Shown here: positions 56,220 through 64,000 of the stretch, piece by piece | Layout: every line of letters starts with the position of its first letter | Numbering within the stretch: position 1 is the first letter of the stretch | Source: Micrasema longulum | Taxonomy: Eukaryota; Arthropoda; Insecta; Trichoptera; Brachycentridae | Assembly (NCBI GenBank): GCA_022494885.1 | Contig: JAGVSM010003752.1 | Location: 62,001-126,000 of the forward strand | Direction of reading: 5' to 3' | Length of the DNA: 64,000 bases | Translations under genes and position numbers: made by a program | Notes under the pieces: generated by a model | What the model saw: the letters and a program-made list of their open reading frames with translations, nothing else | Told to the model about the DNA's origin: nothing | The model's database searches: none

Positions 56220-57240
56220 AAATAAAAAGTTGAGCACATAAGGGCGGCCCTTCTCTTGTTTATCATGGGTAGGATAAGCTTGTACCTAATAGTTCTAGAT
56301 AACATATTTATTTTTTGTATCGTTCGGTATTGTTCAAAACTGTTTTACTTCTTGTATTTGTATGTATGTATTTAGTTTCTAAGTTTTTTTTTCTTTACAG
56401 GTTCAAAATATTTATATTACAAAATATTTTTCAACTGTTTATAGATTTATTATACTGTTTATCCTATCAGACTTTTGTAAATAACTGTTTAGTATTAATT
56501 TGGTTTAATTTCTATATTTGCAACTTATATGTAAAAGGCACCAAGTGTCGTTTATTTCAATAAAATTATATATAATAAAAAAATAAAAATGGCTTTCTGT
56601 GTAATTATTATGTTATCGTAATATATACGTGATAATCCGTTTAAGTGCGCCATATTATTATTGAAGGTTGGAATATAAAAAAAATGGCCTTAGGTTTTTA
56701 ACTTACGTTAATAGATCATTAAAACAGCTGTATTCCACGGAAAATCTAGCGCTTTGTGTCTTTGCAATATATCTTTTTTTACTGAAAATCTATCGGATGC
56801 ACATTCCACGCTTTGTTTTTGGGTAACGCGCCGCCGCCTGTTATAATTTGCCTATTTTTCGTCTATTGTCATTAGAGCGCGTATTGTTTTTGGGTAATTG
56901 AATTAAAAAACGGGTACCGGAGCGCGACACAATGGGCAATGATTTAGGCGCTGGCGCTCCGTTATGTGTCAATACATGGGCGCTTGGAAATATAAAAAAT
57001 GCTAGCGGTTTTTTATTGTACAAATTTGGGTGATTATTGTTTTATAAGAATATTGGTGTCGCACCTTCCGGCGTCGGCCGATTTCATCTGCCGGACGCGG
57101 CACGGTCCCCGGAACAAAATGCATTTCACATGACATTTTCGGTTTCACGCGGTCCCTCGGAGCTAGAGAACGTCTGATGTTTCGTGTTACTGTTTATGAA
57201 ACACGGAGCATGAAAAATACTATCGTAATAAAACAAAATT
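56220..57240. other. Unassigned; GC-richer conserved-looking patch
   Basis: 56640-56680 shares about 40 bases with 23858-23898. 56800-57180 is balanced in composition and holds SOX-like (ACAATGG) and homeodomain-like (TAATTGAATTAA) words without an open frame, as expected for an enhancer. This is inference only. Confidence 0.3.
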
Positions 57241-57242
57241 TG

Positions 57243-57404
57243 TCCGTCTTGTGGTCTAATATGGTCAGCGCGCTTGCATATCATGCGAAAAGACACGGGT
57301 TTTATTCTCGACTTGGCTGACGTGAAATATTTATTTAAATTCCTCAGTGGAATTGGTCGCAGAGACTCGGGGTCGATGGTGGCTGTAAGATGGCTAACAC
57401 GTTC
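57243..57404 (+). repeat. SINE-like element with degenerate tRNA head
   Basis: A box-like GTGGTCTAATATGGTCAGCG and B box-like GGGTTTTATTCTCG are spaced as in a tRNA-derived SINE. The head resembles S1, but the body (GGAATTGGTCGCAGAGACTC) is different. Confidence 0.6.
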
Positions 57405-57431
57405 TTATATATATATATATATATATATATG
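57405..57431. repeat. (TA)n microsatellite
   Basis: About 13 TA units at the end of the SINE-like element, possibly grown from its tail. Confidence 0.9.
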
Positions 57432-57507
57432 TTTGGATAATTTATAAAGTGCCATTTTTGTGAAAATCACCTCAAGGGCGCTTTACAATAACAATAAATA
57501 AATATCC

Positions 57508-57626
57508 CAGCACGTCTTGCTGCTACAGAGCGCATGGACGGTTGGGATTATAGTTCTTCGTCTCCAATTATGATATATAGGAGCTAGATTACAGCACGTT
57601 TTGCAGCTACAGAGCGCATGGACAGT
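57508..57626 (+). repeat. Two 35-bp direct repeats with 84-bp period
   Basis: CAGCACGTCTTGCTGCTACA (57508) and CAGCACGTTTTGCAGCTACA (57592), each followed by GAGCGCATGGAC.GT. The spacer holds the TCTCCAATTATGATATATAG segment shared, inverted, with 29.99 kb. Confidence 0.85.
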
Positions 57627-57784
57627 AAGAAATCTGCCCCCTATTTGTATTTTTTTTAATATTTTTAAATATGTACATTTAAAAAAATATATTTGACAAT
57701 AAAGTTTACAGTTTAAGTGATATTTTAAAACACGAAATATTTGAATTGTAATTGTATATTTTTAGTTTTTTATTGATTTAATTT

Positions 57785-58395
57785 TTGAAGATCCTCATTA
57801 CTTTTTACTATGTTTTTACTGTTTTTTTTAAAAAAACGTGTTTTGTTCTGTATACTTGTATATACATTATTTTTATTACATCTTTTACTCTTTTTTTAAA
57901 ACAAAGTTTTTGTTCTTTTTTACTACGTATTTTGCTGTTTTCTTTTTTTAATATGTTTTTTGGTAAACATATAGGTATGTATTTTTCGCAGTACATACAT
58001 ATATTTATTTCATTTTATTTTTGCACCACAACAGGCCAGGAGGCCCAATTACTTTAGTGAATTACACCACAGAACACCCAAGCTCGAGAAAAATCACATT
58101 TAATTTTTGTGTTCTCACCGGGACCTAAACCTTCCGTGTGTGAGTCAAGCGTCTTGAACACTACACCACGGAGGCCGCCATATACATAAATATATTTTAC
58201 TATGTCTTACCATGTTTCTTACTCTGTATTTTATTTTTAATACGTATTTTACCGAGTTTTCAAATACGGTTTTTGCTATGTTTTTTACTATTTTTTTATT
58301 TTGAATTTTACTATGTTTTTACCTATAGTTTTACATTGTCTACTACCTTTATTATTGTTTCTATGTATTGATTATTGTTTTTTTTTTTAAATATA
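57785..58395 (+). repeat. T-rich degenerate array split by SINE S2
   Basis: Degenerate TACTATGTTTTT-type units fill 57800-58010 and resume at 58195-58390. SINE S2 copy 3 lies in the gap. The frame at 57785-58057 is a product of this T-rich sequence. Confidence 0.65.
58018..58182 (-). repeat. SINE S2, copy 3
   Basis: Minus strand: GGCCTCCGTGGTGTAGTGTT (A box), GACTCACACACGGAAGGTTT, decayed B box GGTTTAGGTCCCGG, then GAGAACACAAAAATTAA and body GGGCCTCCTGGCCTGTTGTG. It is nearly complete. Confidence 0.88.
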
Positions 58396-58552
58396 TTTTT
58401 TGACTGGCTTAGCACGGGGTGAATAACTTTAGTCAGCTAGTCAAAGAAACTTTGTATAAATGTTTATACAATTTATGTATTTATAAAATTATATTTATAA
58501 ATACAATATGAAAACATATAAATAAATAAAATGACACAGAGAGATATTATTT

Positions 58553-58640
58553 TTGAAAATGGAATATGGATGTCTTGACATTTATAATACAAGGCTTGTA
58601 CTCATCATTGGTTGGTTTACGTGGTCCCTTTGAGATCAAT
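58553..58640 (+). repeat. Repeat A fragment
   Basis: GGAATATGGATGTCTTGACA and CATCATTGGTTGGTTTACGT match the body of family A (47.22-47.29 kb). Confidence 0.65.
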
Positions 58641-58729
58641 TGCACATGTATTGCCCATTTCACGTCATGGAAATAATCCACGCAGCACAATCAAATAACA
58701 TACGGTGAATCGATTTTTATTCTATTTAT

Positions 58730-58830
58730 TTAATGCCGGGTAAACAAACGTAATAACCAGTCCATCATGAGACCGACTAATCTCCACTCGGTTTTCCTTT
58801 TGCAGGATTTTTACCCGAGGGTAGCCACTG
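58730..58830 (-). repeat. Short block shared with 10.95-11.03 kb
   Basis: GGATTTTTACCCGAGGGTAG then CCACTGA and ACCGACTAATCTCC resemble the region around the SINE at 10.9 kb. Probably part of the same old element. Confidence 0.4.
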
Positions 58831-58969
58831 AATAAATTAAAAGCAAATACGAAAGATTATGAATGTTAATTCAACCTAATTTTACCTTGTATTTTGGATT
58901 TGGACGAAACGTGTGAAATGGGCCTCAGTCAAACAACGATAACAAAGTGGGAAAATGAAATAATATTAA

Positions 58970-59239
58970 CCCCTTACCGCATGGGTTTTTTCGGATCAAA
59001 AAATAAATGTTATGGAGGAGACTTGGAAAAATATTTACATTTTTTTATTTAAAAAAAAAAAACTTTAAATAAAATAAATCGGGCCTTACGTTGATTGAAA
59101 CGCCGAAGTATAACTTGGCTATATTTGGAGCTTTATGCACCTATAACATGATTACGCAATAGATTTCTTGAGAATAGAGAAAAAGTATGTATTCACTTAT
59201 ATGCTTCAAACCAAATATGGCTCTGTATGCGGTAAGGGG
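58970..59239. mobile_element. piggyBac-type MITE, 270 bp, with TTAA flanks
   Basis: Inverted ends CCCCTTACCGCAT (perfect over 13 bases) are flanked by TTAA on both sides (58966-58969 and 59240-59243), the target site of piggyBac elements. The interior is AT-rich and non-coding, so it would need a transposase supplied in trans. Confidence 0.92.
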
Positions 59240-59244
59240 TTAAA

Positions 59245-59845
59245 CGATGAATTTAAATTCGCACGTTTTGTTTTTACTCGGGAAATTTTTCGAGTTCCTT
59301 TCCACGTATGTAAATAATCTAACTGACCATTGTTTATAATAATGGCTACAAATGAATATAGTTGACGTAATCAATTCTCGACATAATCACTCGCAAAGTG
59401 TCGAACGCGCGTGCTCAGTGTACTGATTGAATGTATAATTGCGTTAATGACCGCCGCGCCGCGCCGTAATGAAGGCTACTAACTTTCTTCCTACACGTTG
59501 CACTTAGTAAAATGAAGATAATTATCCACACGAATGATTTATCCTTCTACCTTCGCTTTCCTTTACGATTCGCTGCCATTTTATAAATACTCGGGATTTA
59601 TCGCCGAGTCCTTTACGACCGTAAATTACATTCTAGTTATGGTTACCTTTTCACCCCGCGTTCTCTTGTCAATATAAATAATATGTCAAATTTATCATTT
59701 ATACAATTTGTACCATCGCGGACAGAATTTCTTCGCCACCCGGAGCCACGGAAATCATTCAAAAATACTTCGAGCTTCGAGAGATTAATTTTGAGACGGT
59801 TATGGCGGTTTGTCCGCGCCTGTATCTAATCATTGCTGCTAAGTT
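59245..59845. other. Unassigned; cluster of TTTACGA words
   Basis: 59560-59640 contains CTTTACGATTCG, CCATTTTATAAA and CTTTACGACCGTAAA, close to binding words of posterior Hox (Abd-B-class) proteins. No coding signal. The regulatory role is speculative. Confidence 0.25.
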
Positions 59846-59849
59846 TTTA

Positions 59850-60040
59850 GTTTGCGAGTACATTTACCACCCGTACTTTGAACGTTTTTGACCACAAAAA
59901 GTGTTACTCTTACAGAAAACACTTGCCGTTGTTTTATGGCTCGCGTACTACATTTCACAGGCTTCGATCTTCTTTGAAGTGGCTTGGGTGAGCGTCCACG
60001 TTTCGACGCCATAAAAAAGTACTGAAAAACTTTTTTTTTT
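59850..60040 (-). pseudogene. LINE-L: RT C-terminal fragment
   Basis: The minus strand reads LFYGVETWTLTQATSKKIEA then CEM and a stop, the (L/M)YG.E.WTLT motif of non-LTR reverse transcriptases. The 73-codon minus frame annotated by simple ORF calling here is in the wrong phase. Confidence 0.8.
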
Positions 60041-60139
60041 AAATATATAATTGAGCCCATGCATGGTAGCCTTACGTGTCATGTACAAGGCTAAAGTACA
60101 CGGAAAAATCGTTATTGTTTGTCTTGGAAATAGGATGTT

Positions 60140-60400
60140 CGATCACTGATTTTGGTTTATTACTTTTATGAGTCCAATCACCATTGTTGCAAAGTCCAAT
60201 ATCAATGGCGCGTAAAAACTACTTTTAACGACATTGTGAATATCTGTTAAGGACATTCCATCTTCCCTGCATTCTGCTTCAAGATTATGGCGTTGTGAAC
60301 TGAAAAATGGGCACTGAAATAACAGATGTTCGTAAATTAAAGTTTCTACTGCAGAGGAGGTCACGCACCCTGAAAAAGCAGTCTCGCGCAATCTTATGCC
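60140..60400 (-). pseudogene. LINE-M: C-terminal cysteine-motif region of an R1/Jockey-type element
   Basis: The minus frame 60391-60143 gives LRETAFSGCVTSSAVETLIY, EHLLFQCPFFSSQRHNLEAE and DIHNVVKSSFYAPLILDFAT. The C...ET..H.LF.CP.....R..L arrangement is the terminal zinc-knuckle region of many non-LTR polyproteins, though the first Cys pair is partly lost. It is unbroken for 82 codons and lies next to LINE-L, perhaps from another element. Confidence 0.85.
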
Positions 60401-60404
60401 TACA

Positions 60405-62760
60405 GATCAGATAAAAATTAAAAGATTTATTGATGTTATGATTTTGCGCATGCTAACGGCCCAAAATAGTATTGTTGCGCGCTCTGTAGCATCAGGAACA
60501 TTTCGCAGTAAGTTGTTTAAGTAAAGGGAAAATTACTTCTGATATATATACGAGTATTTGCTCAATGCTCGGTTATAATTATTTGCATAACGAAGCGGTG
60601 AAAGTGTTTGTAGGAAAGTGTATGCAATAATAGGTAGTAATTATTATGATCGCTCGGACCTTATAGATTTTACGAATTATAATTATTATGGACAACACTT
60701 TTATGTTTGATATCACTTTTATTATCATGTTAGTTATACCAAACTGAATGCGAATTGATGACGTCATCGATACGAGCACTTAGTTACTGACTCAAAAGAA
60801 AGCGAAGGTAAATTTAATTCATTCCATTAATATTTCCCCTGGTTAAATATCATCGTTTCTATATCGTGATTCTTTTTATCTATACGAATGAAACCCCATT
60901 TATATCATATCTTTTTTTTAAATGCACATTTGCAAAATAGCTGCATGTAATGTAATAATTCAAAATATGATATTAGCGTTATCATATTTTTATTACCGAG
61001 CCATGTAATAAAATGATTTAAAAGGACTTAGTAACGATGTCTCCTTTGATTAACTTATTTTTTCGTCTTCGCAAATCTGTTTTTGAATTTCTCGTGCCGC
61101 CGAAGGGTTTGCATTAAAGAAATCCTTTTTTTCGTATTTTTTATAAAACTTCAGCGGGATATTGTACATTGGTTTCAGGGTAAAAATGATGTGAAAACTT
61201 CCTCGCCATACACTTACCAAGTTTGTAAAACTTTACATTCTAAATTTAATTGGTAGATTTTCCTTTTAGTTTTTCGATACCGGTACTCGATAGGTAATAT
61301 GTGTTACGTTTTTTTCCAGCAGTGATTTTACTCCTACCTTGAAGTGTTTTTGGCCATCTAAAATTTGATTGTAGTAAAATTGAATAAGGTACTTGACGTA
61401 TCATTCTTTTTTTCTGATTTTTGTGAAAATGGTTAAGGCGCCTTCATAACATTATATTAATATAAAAAATCGTACCTGTAAAAATAAAGATTGAGGCAAA
61501 AGACAATTAAAATAAAATATTATTTGACTATGTTAACGTTTTGCCAATTAACAAACAGTGTCAGTATAAGATAATGACAGATCATTTCCTCGATTGCAGT
61601 TTTAAATCCAAAGTAACCCACCAGATCGTGACCCGACAAGTATCGGCACAGCAGCTGACGGTGCCACGACATAAGAACTAATATGGAGATAGAACAATGG
61701 GGAGTGTAGTACCAAAACTATTTAATTAATTTTTATCATAATTAACATTTATTTTTTAAGGCTAACGCCAGTGAATGCATTTATCTGGAATGTACTCACC
61801 CTCGTTTCGCAATTTATCTCCCGACATAAATCATAGCAACTGGTGAAAGTTATGATAGTTACGATGTTAAACTGGTCCTGGCCATTAAGCAGGTATCTCG
61901 CACCTACTGTAGTTAATCCTTCCGCCCCGATTAGCGCGGAGTACGCCGATAGTACAAGAGCTTTATCCAACTATTTATACCCTCACCGATCAGATACTCT
62001 CTAGATCACCGAGGCCAACTGTAGCACAGTTTATTTTATCGACATTTGAAATAAATCATACTTACTCCATTTCGCCAAAATTCCCATATTTATCGACTAA
62101 TTTCATGTTTACGTACTTTATTTATTCGGTAAAAATGATTTTAAAAAACACAATAATGAAATTTTCTTTGATAAGTAAATTGAAAAACAGTTCACTTATG
62201 TGGTCTAGCTAAGAAACTCTTAAACTCAAATTGAGCCCATTATTTGAGTTTATTTAGGTCTTAGCATTATAATGATCAATGTTCCTAAAAATACCTGAAC
62301 TGGTCAAACCTCAGAACAGACAATTACGGCCAAACTTAGCTTTCCCTGTAGTCTAAGACTTGTGTCATTTTTAAAAAGAGTACATTCACCATCTGTCATC
62401 AATATCAATATTTGTTTAAAAAAATATTTTTATTTTAAAAATAAACAGGCTCAATTCTTCTTAGTCGGGTGATTATCAACGATTTTACACTCTGAAAATT
62501 GATAATTCGCATCTGTTTAACACCTGTCAATCAATGTAAAATTATTTTCGAATAATTTCTTTTAATCTCGATTTCCTATAGAGAAAATCAGATCCTTACT
62601 TCCCGCCAGAGCTCTGTCCCGTGCTGCCATCTGGCAAGGATACTGTAATGTATTAAAGCCCCCTTTTTATTGTGTACATCCGTTGATTGATACGTGCACA
62701 AGCAAAAATTACGAAAGAAAGTCGGTTTATTGTTTTCCTCTTACTGGTTGCTTCTTTTTC
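60405..62760. other. Unassigned sequence
   Basis: The minus frame 61970-61749 (LVLSAYSALIGAEGLTTVGA) has no recognised homolog. No repeat family member detected. Confidence 0.3.
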
Positions 62761-62765
62761 ACATC

Positions 62766-62945
62766 TGCGGGTTCTCGCCGCCCTGGAAGGTCGTCGGTGA
62801 CGATCTTACGGCTTTACCGTGAACTGAGAAACGCGGGATTGACGTGGAAGGAGGCGAGAGTGCTGGCTTTCGATAGGATCTCCTACATCCACATGCGATC
62901 CACATGCTCCACTTAGACGTGGAAAAAGAAAGAAGAAGAATAATG
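62766..62945 (+). pseudogene. LINE-F copy 3: RT C-terminal fragment
   Basis: Reads AGSRRPGRSSVTILRLYREL then RNAGLTWKEARVLAFDR, matching copies at 31.4 and 33.2 kb. It ends in an AAGAAAGAAGAAGAAT tail rather than the GAT tail of copy 1. Confidence 0.85.
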
Positions 62946-63435
62946 TATTTGTATCGGCATCTTCATTATTTTTGTTAAGTTTCAGTGCGTGAAGTGGCCA
63001 CTCGAACCAGACAATCGGGCCGTAAGTCCCGTAAATGCTTAGCCATATTTACTTCGTATTGTAATATGGTAATGGGTAGTGGGATAAATGTACAACTGAC
63101 TTTTCACCGCGAATTCGGTTCAGCAGTTAACAACTTTGTTTTAATATTAAATTAGTACAAAGTCATGTTTATGTTTGGCGAATGGTGAAAATTAGGCAAG
63201 TTTTGCAGTTTGCCGTTAAATATTATAAAGTTTGTTAATGTGTTATGTAAATTAATCGTGTTATATTTTCGTGCCTCTACGATTCGTTTAAATATAATTT
63301 TTACCCTTCTACACTTTGCTAATGGATTATAATTAGTATTCTTAATTTGAATGTTCCTCATTATCCTATTTTTTTAACGAAATACGTGAGTTCTTTTTAA
63401 TTACCCAAATATTTTTTTAAAACACAAAAATATTC
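62946..63435. other. Unassigned, with a repeat A fragment
   Basis: 63003-63062 (GTAAGTCCCGTAAATGCTTA) is a diverged minus-oriented piece of family A. The rest is AT-rich without a gene. Confidence 0.45.
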
Positions 63436-63439
63436 CTTA

Positions 63440-64000
63440 TTATTAAAGGGCAACAAAATAAATCATAGAAAAAAAGAGTTCATATCTTTAGTTTGAAACC
63501 AGGATAGTGCATGTTTTTTTCAAAAGAAGGAAAATTTTGAATGTTTGGAATCAATGAAATATTATCAGTAAAAAAGAATTAAAAATTTTTGGGCCTATAA
63601 AATATGCATGTCTCTGTGCGAGCCTCGTTTTGCAATGAGGTATTTCTAACACACGATTCCTCCTTTGACTTGATCTATTTGAATTACTTGTAAATACATT
63701 TTGGTTCTTAAATATATATTTTAAACATTGAAAACAATATATTTGTCTTACATCTAAAAGTTTAGCTTCTTGGAACAATTGGAAAGAGGGAAAAGTGCGA
63801 TTTTTGTGAAGCATTATTTTTAATATAAATTTTTAAATAGTTTCTAATGGTTTAATATGATTGTTGTAAGTTCCCCCCCATCCAACAATTCCACAGGAAA
63901 GCGATGACTGTACAAGTGCATAATATACCATTTTAATCGTATTTAGCTGAGCATAAATACTTAGTCGTTTGAACACATAGGTTAAATATCTTAGTTTATT
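63440..64000 (-). pseudogene. LINE-B copy 2: RT C-terminal half, cut by the window edge
   Basis: Minus strand from 64000: LRYLTYVFKRLSIYAQLNTI, YYALVQSSLSCGIVGWGGTY, PLETI then a stop, FPSFQLFQEAKLLDVRQIYC, and EIPHCKTRLAQRHAYFIGPK then IFNSF. These are the ordered thumb and C-terminal motifs of a Jockey/CR1-like reverse transcriptase. It should continue upstream (past 64000) into the palm with its catalytic box. The 3' part matches LINE-B copy 1 at 8.0 kb. Confidence 0.92.

Noticed and set aside
59839..60060. Minus-strand 73-codon frame as a basic protein
   Set aside because: The RT motif YGVETWTLT is in a different phase of the same DNA; this frame is a shadow.

Overview
This is an AT-rich stretch of animal nuclear DNA, almost certainly from an arthropod and probably an insect. 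Its repeat content points that way: many dead non-LTR retrotransposon (LINE) tails, tRNA-derived SINEs, miniature inverted-repeat elements (MITEs), and relics of PIF/Harbinger, hAT, piggyBac-like, P-like and Ty3/gypsy elements. There are no operons, ribosome binding sites, rRNA genes, functional tRNA genes or CRISPR arrays. I find no host protein-coding gene that I can support. Most open frames in the window are chance frames or fall inside repeats, and order or species cannot be fixed from the sequence alone.

Layout. 0.2-8.4 kb is a transposon graveyard: a foldback-type repeat, a Ty3/gypsy integrase relic, a 1.46-kb inverted-repeat structure holding a LINE relic, a LINE tail, a P-element-like relic, a LINE tail with poly(A) abutting a PIF/Harbinger relic that keeps an apparent intron, two more foldbacks and another LINE tail. 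8.5-10.3 kb is mostly unexplained. 10.3-13.6 kb holds a LINE tail, a SINE, a foldback-family copy and the longest reverse-transcriptase reading frame (11.85-13.01 kb, minus) beside a second LINE. 13.6-28 kb has few repeats (LINE relics near 16.4, 19.7, 27.4 and 28 kb, a hAT transposase end at 21.5 kb) and reads like intron or intergenic regulatory DNA. 28.5-31.6 kb and 33-41 kb are again dense in MITEs, foldbacks and LINE tails. 41-47 kb is quieter apart from an 0.83-kb inverted-repeat transposon with another MITE inside it. 47-51.4 kb is a nest of MITE, SINEs and LINE pieces. 52.4-60.4 kb carries a dispersed repeat, a hAT deletion element with a perfect 8-bp target duplication, several LINE tails, SINEs and a piggyBac-type MITE with TTAA flanks. 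60.4-64 kb is sparse, ending in a LINE that runs off the window.

Several families recur here and can be compared directly. They are: foldback family A (nine or more pieces), LINE-A (four 3' ends plus one relative), LINE-B, LINE-C and LINE-D (two copies each), LINE-F (three) and LINE-G (two or three), SINE S1 and S2 (about three each), and the dispersed repeats M, P, Q, L and R (two or more each). Family names here are local labels. The interest of the window lies in these families and their nesting order; no new gene system could be demonstrated.
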